Assembly: GCF_026151205.1 (NCBI RefSeq)
Contig: NC_087083.1
Location: 6,736,460 to 6,800,459 of the forward strand
Source of the DNA: Bolinopsis microptera
Lineage: Eukaryota > Ctenophora > Tentaculata > Lobata > Bolinopsidae
DNA length: 64,000 bases
Direction: 5' to 3'
In this document: piece by piece, positions 12,101 through 24,400 of the stretch
Position numbering within the stretch: the first letter of the stretch is position 1
Layout: every line of letters starts with the position of its first letter
The notes under the pieces: generated by a model
Told to the model about the DNA's origin: nothing
Databases searched by the model: none
The model's input: only the letters and a program-made list of their open reading frames with translations
Position numbers and translations under genes: made by a program

Positions 12101-14586
12101 GGGTTGAGGAGCTCAATTTTGCTTTTTAAAGGTCTAAATTGTGTTATAGGCTAGTTTTAAAGTTGAAAATCAAAAAGTTGCACACGTGGGGACACGCCCA
12201 ATTTGATAGAAAATTGCTAAAATTACTGAAAATTGCTGTTTTCACCATTTTTATCAACTTTGGAGTCTCGTTGTGATCCAAGTTCTATATGAAATCTTCT
12301 GAAACTTTGCATGCTTATTAAACTATATATAAAATACTGCTATGCAAAAATTTACGGTGATTCAATATTGTATCCGCACGCAACGTCCGCTCAAAGTTTG
12401 CACGTGCGAAAGGTGAGAATTTTGCTCATTCGTGATTTCTAATAAATTCTGCTTTCCCACGATATTTAAATGGCATTATATATGAATTTAATGCCAACTT
12501 GAATAAGTAAAAAGTGCCATATTCAGTCAGGTAAAATTTCGAAATCGATGAAATTACCTCCTAATTATTAATATAAATATTAATGAAGTTATGAGTTTAC
12601 ATTTCGGCTTTGTAAATTATCCTGACATTATAATCAAAAAGAGATGATATTTGACCAAAACCCATAATCATGGGTAGAGTGTACCGCTGCCAGTGTCTCT
12701 CTTTTCCAAACAAAAGGAAATGATATTAATTTGAATAACCGTCCGAAAATGCAAATTGATACCGAGAATGAAATCGGTCGCTCGCTTTTTCCAATCAATA
12801 AGCTTTATATTACAATTCGTAAGCCGTGATCGAATGGAAAAAGCGAGCGACCGATTTCATTCTCGGTATCAATTTGCATTTTCGGACGGTTATTCAAATT
12901 AATATCATTTCCTTTTGTTTGGAAAAGAGAGACACTGGCAGCGGTACACTCTACCCATGATTATGGGTTTTGGTCAAATATACTATAAGCTAATTCGAGT
13001 TCAGGAAAAACTTAAGGCAAGCAAAAATAAATGTGAGCTATATTTTTACAAGTTTACATCAGTGATCAGTGTGATAATCCTACTAAACATCACTGACCAG
13101 TAACATGTTCCTCTCAGGCGTTCTTTATGAGGCACGCTAAGATAATCAAGGTAACAATGTTCCTGGGGTACTGTGGTGTGGTGGTGGCTGGGTTTGTAAT
13201 GTCCCTCCTACAGATGTTATCATTCTCTATATTCATCCTGGGAGCCCTTATCTTTGGACAAGTTGTAAGTTACGCCAAATAAGGTTAATAATGTAATAAC
13301 TGGATAACTTGACTTGTCCATACTGTGAACAATGTATAATATGTTGTTGATAATAGAGCTCAGTTTTGAACAGGTATCTAGTCTCCCCTAATGTTAATTT
13401 GAATCTATTTAAAAAAATTACATTCGGAGTATTATACCCTCACAGATACAAACGAAATTATTCCTTAAAACCTATATTCCCTTGCAGATACTTACCGGAG
13501 TGTTCTTTATTCCTACCATCTACACAGTATTGCAACATTTCGTTAACATAACTGTGCAGATAAAAGAAAGCAAGACATCTGTCTCAAAGCAGTGCTTAGT
13601 TCTTTTAGGTGCGAGCATGACTGTACAATTTCATCTTTTTTAGAGCGATCAATTATTCTAAATATAGCTTATTATGATTCGCTAAAAACGAAAACGAAAT
13701 AAATAAACTGAGGGCGAATAAGGCTATAAGCTTTATGCAATTTTACTGATTCAACTTTCATGAGTTTTTAAAATGTCAACACATAATTAATGTTTAAGTT
13801 TAATATCCAAATATTAATAAGATCAGAATGCTCATAAAGCATTTCCACAGGTATAGTGTTGTATGTAGTGATCGGGTGTGTTGTAGTTGTGATATCTCTT
13901 ATATTCTTCACCGTGTTCTCTGTCACTGACAAGTCCATATACCCCTGGAGATCACGGGAACAGAACGCCGAGTGTTTCCTCAATGGTTTCTATGACACCC
14001 ACGACTTCTGGCATTTGTTTGCCAGCTTTGCTCTCATGATGATGTCTATGGTAGTGGTACAGGTATGTATTTCTTTATAATGGTTTACTTTTTAATATAC
14101 AAGTATTGTAACTGCTATATTTCTAAACATGAAAATGTTCAATACTGAAAATCAGTGTTGTATCCATAAATCAAGCCTATCTTGAATATAGCATAAATTG
14201 AAGACAGTATATGTCTTATTATTCTGGGAATAGAATTGCTCTCTGGGTCTTAAACATTAGCAAATCAGTGACACTTTATTACTTTTTTAATTATATTTCA
14301 GATCTGCAAGCCATGCCGTGAGTGTTACCTACAATACGTAAAAAAGAACAAGGAAAGAATCGATGCAGTGAGGACAATGTCAGGGGCAGTAAATAAGCTT
14401 AACTTGACTCAGAATGCAATTAACAAGTTCAAGAAACCAATCAAGACACCAGTCACCCCAGTAGCCGATGTGGATAACGAAGCTGGGGGCACTGAGAAAG
14501 ATGTAGGTACAGAGAATCTGAGTTATAACAACCCTGTTGTCAAGTTCTCTGTCGACACTGATCCTAACGCAGTCGAGGATGTGTAG
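6145..14586 (+). CDS. SID-1 transmembrane family protein (SIDT1/SIDT2-like), 18 exons
   Basis: SIDT proteins are multi-pass membrane proteins linked to uptake or release of double-stranded RNA and to lipid handling. Exons: 6145-6264, 6357-6460, 6592-6736, 6913-7046, 7592-7758, 7941-8034, 8239-8424, 8563-8659, 8779-8866, 9015-9132, 9488-9590, 9987-10072, 10172-10281, 10975-11162, 13118-13264, 13488-13608, 13851-14062, 14302-14586. All phases agree and give 834 residues, near the family norm. Residues 1-20 are a signal peptide, 21-280 an extracellular part, and the first membrane segment is about 281-302. Residues 350-379 carry the RDIC..C motif. Introns start with GT and end with AG; the donors after exons 2, 5 and 13 are weak. 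The start codon is the first in frame after an AG acceptor-like site. The 3' exon has an alternative (see 14915). Exon limits are read by eye. Confidence 0.93.
7205..7550 (+). mobile_element. tRNA-derived SINE in SIDT intron 4
   Basis: It has an A box (TGGCTCAGTTGG, about 7212) and a perfect B box (GGTTCGATTCC, about 7261) spaced as in tRNA genes, then an unrelated body of about 250 bases and an end rich in ATAAA/ATAAAA. The head does not fold into a clean tRNA acceptor stem, so it is a SINE and not a functional tRNA. The 3' limit is approximate. Confidence 0.75.
9685..9850 (+). mobile_element. Probable SINE-like fragment with TTGTTG tail
   Basis: A GC-richer block in an AT-rich SIDT intron, ending in a short TTGTTGTTGTT run that resembles the tail of some SINEs. 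I see no clear A or B box, so this is a guess from composition and tail only. Confidence 0.35.
11205..12982 (+). repeat. Dispersed 1.8-kb repeat in SIDT intron 14 (copy 1)
   Basis: This sequence recurs in inverted orientation at 40972-43090 with clear similarity along nearly its whole length, including the GATGACGTCA-containing and GGGCGTGTCCCCACGTG-type stretches. Its right end is a foldback: about 12655-12806 and 12829-12975 are inverted copies, each with a CCAAAACCCATAATCATGGG end. It has no recognisable protein, so the family is unclassified. It explains most of the 1.95-kb SIDT intron. Confidence 0.85.
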
Positions 14587-14729
14587 ATACTCACCTTTTT
14601 AGTATTTTAGTTTATTTTGTAGATTATGTAAAGTCTGTGTTAGTACCATGTACTGGGTTGTTAGTACTACCATCTCAACTGAGAAATAATGATCGTCAAC
14701 TTAAGGCAATTTTTGTTTATTTAATCAAA

Positions 14730-14735
14730 AATAAA
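14730..14735 (+). terminator. Poly(A) signal AATAAA of the SIDT gene
   Basis: AATAAA lies 144 bases after the SIDT stop codon at 14586, a normal distance for an animal 3' end. Another AATAAA follows near 14800. Confidence 0.6.
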
Positions 14736-14914
14736 TCAAAATATCAAACAATTTTTCATCTTCATTCTTTTTAAAATATTTTATTGACCACCAACCCTTA
14801 AATAAATGTACAAGCATCCCATACAAGTTCATTATGAGGGTTTTTTAATCATTTACAAGAAATAGGCTGACAAAAACGTATTTCATAAGAGTATATTTGT
14901 TATACTTTTCTTAG

Positions 14915-14994
14915 ACGTTCCTGGCAACAGAGGCTTGATAGGAGAGGCCAAGGAATCAACATCATTCAACAAGAAGAATCATAACGAGGTCTAA
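14915..14994 (+). CDS. Possible alternative last exon of the SIDT gene
   Basis: After a pyrimidine-rich tract and TTAG at 14911-14914, an 80-base frame encodes 26 residues rich in charged residues and ends with TAA. A donor-like GTACAG at 14507, in phase 1 inside the last SIDT exon, would join it in frame and replace the last 26 residues of the main form. The joining donor is only moderate, and the region lies beyond the first poly(A) signal, so this is a hypothesis. Confidence 0.35.
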
Positions 14995-15975
14995 TTACCT
15001 TCTGATTCTAGGTTTACTAAAAGCTATATGTAAGATGCATGCATATATATTTATATGTGTCACGTGTCGCTGGCGCTGTTACACTATCTGCGACACCTTC
15101 ATTTCAACATGTTCTACCACCTCATTATCTGCACCTTCCTTTCTCTGTGATGCCATGATAATATCTTATACTCGTTGTGTATGTTAATGTTATATTGTAT
15201 ATGTTATGGGATATTAGTGATGAGTAACTAAACTCAGTTGAACTGATGCGACACATGCAGATTCATTTGGAATATTACGAAGGAGAAATATGCTAAACTG
15301 CCCATGAAAAATATGTATGAGTGTTGCAGTTACTATTTGGGATACATAGCATGTACTCTTTTTTTTTATAAAACTCGAATTTAATCTTATATAATCAGTT
15401 ATTTAAATTATGAGTCAGCCTAATTTCTGTTGGGGTACAGTTTATAGTGTTAACATCTTTTTACTTTCATTGCAGATCAGCTTGAATGATTAACTGATAA
15501 ACCTATTACAAAATATTTCAAAATGCAAGCAATAACCGGATAACAAGAATTTTTACGATTCGTAATGGAATTGCAACTGTTTTTATTATTTCATTAATCA
15601 CTCCGAGTTTTAGCGACATGTATTATACTTACTGACTGATATGCTACGTTTTCCAGTAAGTTGATTTTGCAACTCATATTTTAGATAATAAGAGGGATGG
15701 GGATTAATCACTCTACGCTTGCTATCACACAACTTTTGTTTGTTTGGGGACTGGTTTATTATAGCCAGTCAATGTTTACGAATATAATAACTTTATTACA
15801 TAATTATAAATATATAACATAAATAGATAAAATCTTCAACAAAATTTTTGCACACAATTGATAAATAAAAAAGGGAAAAGGATGATTTATTGATTGAAAC
15901 AAAAAATAAAACACACTGTGCTACCAACAGCTTTTAAGACTCGCGCTTACAGCTTAGTTTGTTTGGGACTGAGTT
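14995..15975. other. Non-coding spacer
   Basis: AT-rich sequence after the SIDT gene. No gene or repeat recognised. Confidence 0.4.
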
Positions 15976-18900
15976 ATAGTCATGGATCTGACGACATTCC
16001 CGTCTATATAACTTCCGCCCCGGGGTTTGAGACTTGGAATACCTCAAGGGACCCATTAGAAACAAATTTGACTTGGGTAGAAATTTTGGCTATGGTGCAG
16101 TTTTGCGCAATTGACCACGCCCTTTTTTGGCGCTTTTGCAACTTTAGAATCAAAATAACTCCGCTTCTAATTGGAATTAGAAGCTCAGCTTGGCTTTAAA
16201 GTTGTTCAGAATCATCACATTTAGGGGGGTAGAGCATAATTTTAAAGTCAACAGACATCGGGTTGTTGAGTTATGTGACCACACCCTTATTTACCCTCGC
16301 GAGTCGTGATTTTCACACTAAATACGAGATATCTCGGCTTCTGATCGAGCTACGTGCTCATCCTGGGCATTAAAATGTTCAGAATCATCCCATTGAGTAG
16401 GGTAGAGCACAATTTCAAAGTCCTCAGATGTCAGGTTGTTGAGTTATTAGGCCCCAACCTGTTTTTACGCTCTCGCGGATAGCGATTGCAGCGCTTAAAA
16501 TCAAAATAACTCAGCTTCCAATTGAAGTTAGGAGCAAAACTCGGGCAGCAAAATGTTCACAATCATCACATTGAGTGGGGTAGAACATAGTTTCAAAGTC
16601 CTCAGACGTCAGGTTGTTGAGTTATTAGGCCCCGCCCAAATGTTTACGCTCTCGCAAGTCCCGATTCGACGCTTAAAATCAAAATAACTCTGCTTCTGAT
16701 TAGAGTTAGGAACTAAACTTGTGCATAAAAATGTTCAGAATCATCACATTGAGTGGGGTAGAACGTAGTTTTAAAGTCCTCAGACGTCAGGTTGTTGAGT
16801 TATTAGGCCCACACCATAGTATTTACGCTCTCGCGAGTCGCGAGTGGACACTTAAAATCAAAATAACTCGGCTTCTGATTAGAGTTAGGAACAAAACTTG
16901 GGCATGGAAATGTTCAAAATTATCATATTGAGTGGGGTAGAACGTGGTTTCAAAGTTCTCAGGCGTCAGGTTGTTGAGTTATTAGGCGGAACCCTATTTT
17001 TACGCTCTCGCGAGTCGACACTTAAAATCAAAATAACTCGGCTTCTGATTAGAGTTAGGAACAAAAATTGGGCATGGAAATGTTCAGAATTATCATGTTA
17101 AGTGGGGTAGAACGTGGTTTCAAAGTCTTCAGACGTCAGGTTGTTGAGTTATTAGGCGAAACCTTATTTTTACGCTCTCGCGAGTCGCGAGTCGACACTT
17201 AAAATCAAAATAACTAGGCTTCTGATTGGAGTTAGGAACTAAACGTGGACATAAAAATGGTCAGAATTATCACATTGAGTGGGAAAGAGTGTGGTTGTAC
17301 GGGATTTAGAGAGTATTCACTGTTTGCTCTGGGCAAAACTTACTTTTTCTGGTTATTAATTTAATTTTCAAACTACTTTTACCATCGCAGTTGTGAGCAA
17401 TTCATCTTGGCCAGGAACAAGAAAGAATAATTACATTATTTATCGTATAAGGTCGACGTTAGTTCGTCAAACATAAATAGAAAAATAGAACTCAATACAT
17501 GAGATCATAAATAGAAGTATTAGAACTTGATACATGAGATCATAAACAGAAGTATTAGTGACTCAACAGCCTGAACTGCCTGATCCCTTATGACTTTGAA
17601 CCCACGCTCTACTCCACTCAATTCAATAATTCTAAAAATGTGTATGTTCAAGTTGACTTGCTAACTCCAATCAGAGGCAGAGTTATTTTAATTTTAAGCG
17701 TCGACTCACGACTCGCCTGAGCATACAAATAAGATGGGACCTAATAACTCAACAACCTGACGTCTGAAGACTTTGAAACTACGTTCTACCCCACTCAATG
17801 TGATGATTGTGAACATTTTGCTGCCCGAGTTTTGCTCCTAACTTCAATTGGAAGCTGAGTTATTTTGATTTTAAGCGTTGCAATCGCTACCCGCGAGAGC
17901 GTAAAAACAGGTTGGGGCCTAATAACTCAACAACCTAACGTCTGAAGACTTTGAAACCACGTTCTACCCCACTTAATATGATAATTCTGAACATTTTCAT
18001 GCCCAAATTTTGTTCCTAACTCTAATCAGGAGCCGAGTTATTTTGATTTTAAGTGTCGACTCGCGAGAGCGAGAGCGTAAAAATAAGGTTTCGCCTAATA
18101 ACTCAACAACCTGACGTCTGAGGACTTTGAAACTACGTTCTACCCCACTCAATGAGATGATTTTGAACATTTTTATCCCCAAGTTTAGTTCCTAACTCTA
18201 ATCAGAAGCAGAGTTATTTTGATTTTAAGTGTCCACTTGCGACTCGCGAGAGCGTAAATACTATGGTGTGGGCCTAATAACTTAACAACCTGACGTCTGA
18301 GGACTTTGAAACTACGTTATACCCCACTCAATGTGATGATTCTGAACATTTTCATGCCCAAGTTTAGTTCCTAACTCTAATCAGAAGCAGAGTTATTTTG
18401 ATTTTAAGCGTCGAATCGGGACTCGCGAGAGCGTAAACATTTGGGCGGGGCCTAATAACTCAACAACCTGACGTCTGAGGACTTTGAAACAACAATGTGA
18501 TGATTGTGAACATTTTGCTGCCCGAATTTTGCTCCTAACTTCAATTGGAAGCTGAGTTATTTTGATTTTAAGCGCTGCAATCGCTACCTGCGAGAGCGTA
18601 AAAACAGGTTGGGGCCTAATAACTCAACAACCTGACATCTGAGGACTTTGAAATTGTGCTCTACCCTACTCAATGGGATGATTCTGAACATTTTAATGCC
18701 CAGGATGAGCACGTAGCTCGATCAGAAGCCGAGATATCTCGTATTTAGTGTGAAAATCACGACTCGCGAGGGTAAATAAGGGTGTGGTCACATAACTCAA
18801 CAACCCGATGTCTGTTGACTTTAAAATTATGCTCTACCCCCCTAAATGTGATGATTCTGAACAACTTTAAAGCCAAGCTGAGCTTCTAATTCCAATTAGA

Positions 18901-19090
18901 AGCGGAGTTATTTTGATTCTAAAGTTGCAAAAGCGCCAAAAAAGGGCGTGGTCAATTGCGCAAAACTGCACCATAGCCAAAATTTCTACCCAAGTCAAAT
19001 TTGTTTCTAATGGGTCCCTTGAGGTATTCCAAGTCTCAAACCCCGGGGCGGAAGTTATATAGACGGGAATGTCGTCAGATCCTTGACTAT
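15976..19090. repeat. 3.1-kb inverted repeat with internal tandem units
   Basis: The left arm (about 15976-17300) and right arm (about 17560-19090) are inverted copies. The outer end reads GATCTGACGACATTCCC on the plus strand at 15985 and its complement near 19080. Each arm is built of six or seven units of about 170-178 bp, each holding TTAAAATCAAAATAACTC, GTGGGGTAGAACGT and TCAGGTTGTTGAGTTATTAGGCC. The spacer is about 260 bp. A transcript would fold into a very long hairpin. The short open frames inside repeat the same peptide from the unit and are not genes. It may be a foldback transposon. Confidence 0.9.
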
Positions 19091-19749
19091 TAGGATATCG
19101 TAGATATTGCTATGCCATTAGTTTAAATATAAAGTGTTGTGATTGTTAAAATCAATTACGGTTTGTGCTGATAAGAGAATAGTGATAATGGGGAATGTGG
19201 CAGTGTAATTAATGCGAACCTGGAATTTAGGATGTGTGGCTTATGCGTTAATATTAGTTGCCACTAGTCTGTGCTCAGTGTGTTCTGCGTGCAAACATAT
19301 ATTATAGTTTATTTTCTAATATCATATAATATATTGTACGTAATAATAATCATATCACTAATTAACTAATTAACTAATTAGTTAAACTAATATGACCGTT
19401 CAGTAAATGTCAAACCCGTTGTGATCTTCTTAGTCCTCAGTCCTGGAATGTTATGTAATAAGAAACTGGGCCATGTGTCATCGTAATTTTCTCTCTGCAA
19501 GTTCAAGACTCAAGAGCATGGGTTTTGTAGCCGATTTAAAAAGGTTTATGGAAAAAAAGTGTGGGTAGGGTGCTTACATTAACATTTACAGCATAAATTG
19601 AGAGTAACTGTAAAGATCCTTTTAAAGAACAGCGATGATCTGCAGTGGGTGCATTTTCTGGGAAGGTCATAAGGATTTGTTGAGGGACTGAACTACGGAA
19701 GTGCTTGATTCGATGCATGAGAATTGTAAAAGTAATTAATGTAACCATA
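19091..19749. other. Non-coding spacer
   Basis: No gene recognised. There is a short tandem of TTAACTAA near 19360-19385. Confidence 0.4.
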
Positions 19750-20282
19750 CTTATACTGCCCTGATGACCTGTTTTTGTGGTGAGAAGAGTGATTCAATGT
19801 GATTTTTTGCTGCAAACCCCCATACAATTGAACAAAGTCAAAAGTTTAGGTGCGATTGAACAAAACTTTGATATATCTGTAGCCTTATTTGAATCGGTAG
19901 GTGACGTTTTATTTTATACATAATTCCAACATACCGCATCATTTTTGATCTAACAGCTGCAATATGCTTAGACCATGTTAATTTTTCATCCATTATGTTT
20001 ATAACGCCAAGAAACCGTGCTTCCCCTTAACAGTCTAATTGTGTGTCCGCAATATGAATATTTGGAGAATGGAGTATTATCAGTATTACTATTACTAACA
20101 CCGAAATGCATATAGCAGATCTTTTTTAGATTGAGTGCAAGTCCATTACAGTCAACCCAGCGTACAAACTCGTGGGAGAGTTGGTTGAACTTTAACGCTT
20201 TCTGTGTAACCCAATCTCTAACCCAAGCATCTGCAAAAGCTCGATGAAAAATTTGACTACATTTATCATTTATGATAAACAA
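19750..20282 (-). pseudogene. Decayed LINE reverse transcriptase fragment
   Basis: Read on the minus strand, 20282-19986 encodes a WVDCNGLALNLKKI-type motif, typical of the region after the RT catalytic box. After a frame change, 19990-19760 encodes a FLGV...DEKLTWSKHI-type stretch and a SHLNF motif. In-frame stops and at least one frameshift show it is dead. It resembles CR1/Jockey-type elements but is distinct in sequence from the fragment at 3331. Confidence 0.7.
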
Positions 20283-21474
20283 CCGTGTGATAAAAACAGT
20301 TTTTCACTTGTCAGGAAGCATTTTAACTTTTAAGCCTATTATATAAAATACAAAACATGCAGAAGCTTGGAATCAGCGCTAAAAATATGTCAAATCCAGT
20401 CGCTTTCAAATTCTGGGGCCATTGATCAAGTGTAGAGTGATATCATTAGAGAAATAACAGGAGTTTTTTGAGGGACGTATAGGAACTTTTTGTACTTGTA
20501 GGACTCCAGCTAATTCAAATTTTGAATTTGGAATATTGAATTGATGTATATGTTAAGTGCGATAAAATATTTATTGTTAGTGTATGAATATAATGCTTAT
20601 TTTTGGAAATATGAATACAATATATTATTTGCTGGATTTTTCCTATTCTAAATCATGTGCTTTAGATAATTAGAATAGATATCGTGCTTTTGAAACAATG
20701 ATGCATGGAATAATTAGCTTTACTTAAATTTTCTTTAATGTTATTTTTATCATTTTCTGTTCTGTAACATCATTTCATTCAACTTTTAAACAAAAAGTAC
20801 GCGTATTTTTTACTACGAATAGTGAAATAAAAATATGAATTTTATCAGAATTGAAGGAATAAGTTGTCAATTTCTTCATCATATAAAGTGTACAAAACGT
20901 GTTCGCATTAAATGAATACTTCGAAAAAGCGTGAATTTGAGTAAAAACATCAACTGACGGTTTGAAAGCAGTGATAAATGCCACAGCAAGATATAGTACA
21001 ACTAAAAGCTTTACAATGGTAAGCTCTTTTAAAAGTTAACATCAAGAGGAATATTACTCCTGATTAACAAATATAATTCCCAGTCCGCAGGTAAAAGTAA
21101 TAAAAAGAAGTGCAACTCTGCTTATAGATTTTCATAGTTCGTAAAGGGAGAGAGATCTCTTCGTAATCGCTAGCCAGTAACGATTAAAACAGTTAGTAGT
21201 CCTGAATTCCTAGGCACGTTCAATGATCAATCTCGCTTGCAAAATCTCAACAAATAAAATGATTTTTTTCAATACTTCTGGTAAAAGTGGGTTATAGCTG
21301 ACTGCATTGAAAATATTTCCACCTCAGTAATATCAGGTATCAGAGGTCATGATCAGTTGTTTTACTCCACTTTCTCCAACTTTGAGCTTCAGGCTGTCAA
21401 TCCGTTTATTTTTCACCTAATTCACTACACGTGCAGAATGTTGTCTCCTTCACAAGCACGTGCTGTATGGTGTC
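20283..21474. other. Non-coding stretch, includes 3' UTR of the minus-strand gene
   Basis: AT-rich. The part next to 21475 should be the 3' UTR of the large minus-strand gene, with a poly(A) signal near 21406. Nothing else was recognised. Confidence 0.4.
21406..21411 (-). terminator. Poly(A) signal of the large minus-strand gene
   Basis: AATAAA on the minus strand, 64 bases after the stop codon at 21475-21477. It is the first such signal after the predicted last exon. Confidence 0.55.
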
Positions 21475-24400
21475 TTACACGTGGGCTGCTTTCTTCTTGA
21501 TGTTGGACCGCCGCCGTCTCCACAATAACATAGCAGAAGCTAAGATAATGATGCCGAGCGCTAGTGTACCACCCCCAGCTATAGCTAGTGGCATGTTTTT
21601 GTGACGTCCGAACAGGTCGAATAACTCTACTATGATCATTATTATTCCAACTCCTATCATCAACACTCCTGTAAGTTGTTTTCAAGGTTATAAAAAGTTG
21701 TGTTTTTAATATTATAATTCAACTGAATAAAGCAATTCCAGCATCTCATTAGTCATTGACATTAGAACGCAAAAAACAACCACATGTTATTTGACCTTCT
21801 AAAGATCTACAAACATGTAATTTTAGCCTTCGATATTTCTGAAAATTTGTAATACGACCAGCTGTATAAATAAGAAAAACAGAGTTTTCAAAAATATAGG
21901 GTTCTCGAGAACAGCGCTATACCAACACTCACCAAAAAACATAACACAGCTGTAACAATACATTCCGTCGTTCTGGGCCTCTCTGTCATAGTTCTGCACT
22001 GCTTTAGTGAAGTTGTATCTCTCTGGGTTCTGCATCTGATAAAACTTGGGGATATAACACATGTAAGGGCTAGCAGCGACAATCAGTCATTCACATAGAA
22101 ACGGGCAATGAGTTTAGTGCTCATCACTAAACGTGCTCTTTTGCTTGGTGCTTTTTGCATGCTTTAGTCTCTTATCATCACTAAACGGGCTCTTTTGCTT
22201 TGTGCTTTTTAGGCTATTTGTGCTTTTTATTTGCTTTAATCTGTTATCGTTGCTTGATTAGACTGGTAGGAGCTAACAAAAAAGGTTTGCAAATGATACT
22301 AGCCAAGTAAAACTTTCTTACAATTGGGCAGGTTCTGAGTGGAATGATCAAATATAGTCCGGTTAGGTAGAGATGCTGCTATTGTTACCAAAATGTGGCC
22401 ACAATCAGTTCTAAAGAAGTGACACCATCTAGGTTGGCATGGAGTGTAGGAAGCAGGGGAAGCATCGCCCCCCCCCCCCCCCCCCCCCTATAATATCTGG
22501 GCAAGGGGCCAAAAAGGGCCAACTTTTTTATTTAGGTTTCTAAAAATGTTCGGAAAAACATAGGTATTTTTCGGTTTTCGAAGTCCGCACCTACCCTTCG
22601 ATATGATTTTGGACTCGAGGGTTTCCCCTTGTGATGCGATGTCGGAAGACAGGCCTCGCGATTTGTCGCAGCAAACGTGAAAAATCGCGATTTGTCGCCG
22701 AGAATGGGAAAAAAGAGATTCTGAGCCAAAAAATCCAAACTGTGGCGCGAAGCACCAACAAAAATTTATAATTTGACCCCCCATGAAGAAAATTATTCCT
22801 ACACCCCTGGGTTGACATGAGTGACGAAAATGTCCCTAACGTTAGCTTTGCTTCATATTTTAACATCGCTGTTCCAAGGATTTGCTTCCATGCACCCTCG
22901 AATTGCTTTACAAAAACAATTAATCTGAAGTGTGCTTTGAAAAATATAAGAAGTAAATGTGCTTAAACCATAAAATTTGAAATCAAACGCATTTACATTA
23001 CTGCAATTATATAAAAGTATAAAGCTTTTTTTAATCTTGAGTTGCTGTTTTTGGCAGAGTATTTGATAAATAAATAAATTGCTCAATTAAATAATTAATT
23101 GATTAATAGTGTTCAAACACATGAAACATCCTACTCACATGGTAATAACTTTTGTGGTTCTGTGGATAATTGTTGGGGAATTGTTGCTGATAGAACATGT
23201 GTTCAGGGTTTCCTTGATCTATGAGTGGAGCGTTCATGTGGTACTGTTCTTGTAGAGGGTCGTAACCTGGCTGTTGGTTATACAGGTTCTCTCCTGCAGT
23301 GGGCGGTAATTAGGCGGTAATTAGGTGGTAATTAGGTGGTAATTATGTGGTGATTAGGTGGTAATTAGGTGGTAATTAGGTGGATAAAATATATCCTTGT
23401 GTATACATTTATTATTTCTACGTCTTCTTTTCTGTAAAAACTAAAAAATTGTTATTTGAAGCGATGCTGTATATTATTTCCATAATTTTTGAGGTAATTA
23501 AGCTATCGACAACTACAAAAATGGAAGGTATTCAAAATATTCCAGTCAAGGATCTCAATTTAATTGTATGTACTTAGTACTTCAACATAAGGTTTCACCA
23601 GAGCAATCGTCACCATTTCTATTGGTACTATTAACCAAGTAGCGCAAATCGAATAAACAATTGGTGATCAGTCAAAAGTTTGCGGAGGCGGTGCCAAATA
23701 AAATTACCAAGTATTATTCTTATCACTGAATATAACATGAAGGGTGCTCAAAGTAAACAATAAACATGGTGTGAAGTAGTGCTGATATAACTGGTAGACT
23801 GGTTGTTTTGCTGGAACAGTCAAGGAACATGACCTACAATAAACAAAACAAGTGTACTGGTGCTGTGCAAACAATAAGGCTATTACAAAATACAAACCTT
23901 GTCAGCAGGAATCATGCAAATCTTTGTTTATAAGTTTAAGTTTTCCCTACGATTACTATATTTCTAGAACTGGTTACTAGGTTACTAGAAGTGGTTACTA
24001 GAGTAATAAGTGTGAACCCTTTCTCACCGCAGGGAGATGCTGTCTCACCGTAGGGAGAAGAGTCGTAACTCTCGTAACTGTACGCAGGTGCACTCATCTG
24101 TTGAGAAGGAGGTCCTCCGAACTGGGGGTCTTGTGGGGGAGGGCCCCCAAGTTGAGGCACTTGCTGAGGATGAACACTGAGTTGGGGCGCCATTGCAGGA
24201 GACATTGGGCCAGGAGAAGGCGGGACCGACGACAGATCCTCTGGAGGTGGGGCGCTGGAAGCTTGCGGAGGAAGAAGGAGAGTGGGTGGGTGGGCTGGTT
24301 GCTGGGCAACAGGTTTCCCATCCACTTGATCAGCCGGAGCATCTAGAATACCACTGTTAACACGACACGCGCACATGCTAAATACAAACTAACAGTGAGG

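Larger units (their letters stand above)
9488..14062 (+). other. Catalytic or metal-site core of the SIDT gene
   Basis: Exon 9488-9590 encodes GSLLYHICPS (Ser439, His443), the next exon starts with FD (Asp454), and exon 13851-14062 encodes HDFWH (His720, His724). In the family and in related CREST-superfamily membrane hydrolases, this Ser/His/Asp/His/His set forms a metal site inside the membrane. Spacing here (Ser to His 4, His to Asp 11, His to His 4) is the family pattern, so the protein looks intact and not decayed. Numbering follows my own exon chain. Confidence 0.85.

Noticed and set aside
16719-18182. Repeated peptide frames (KVLRRQVVELLG type) in both orientations
   Set aside because: They come from the tandem units of the inverted repeat and differ in frame from unit to unit.
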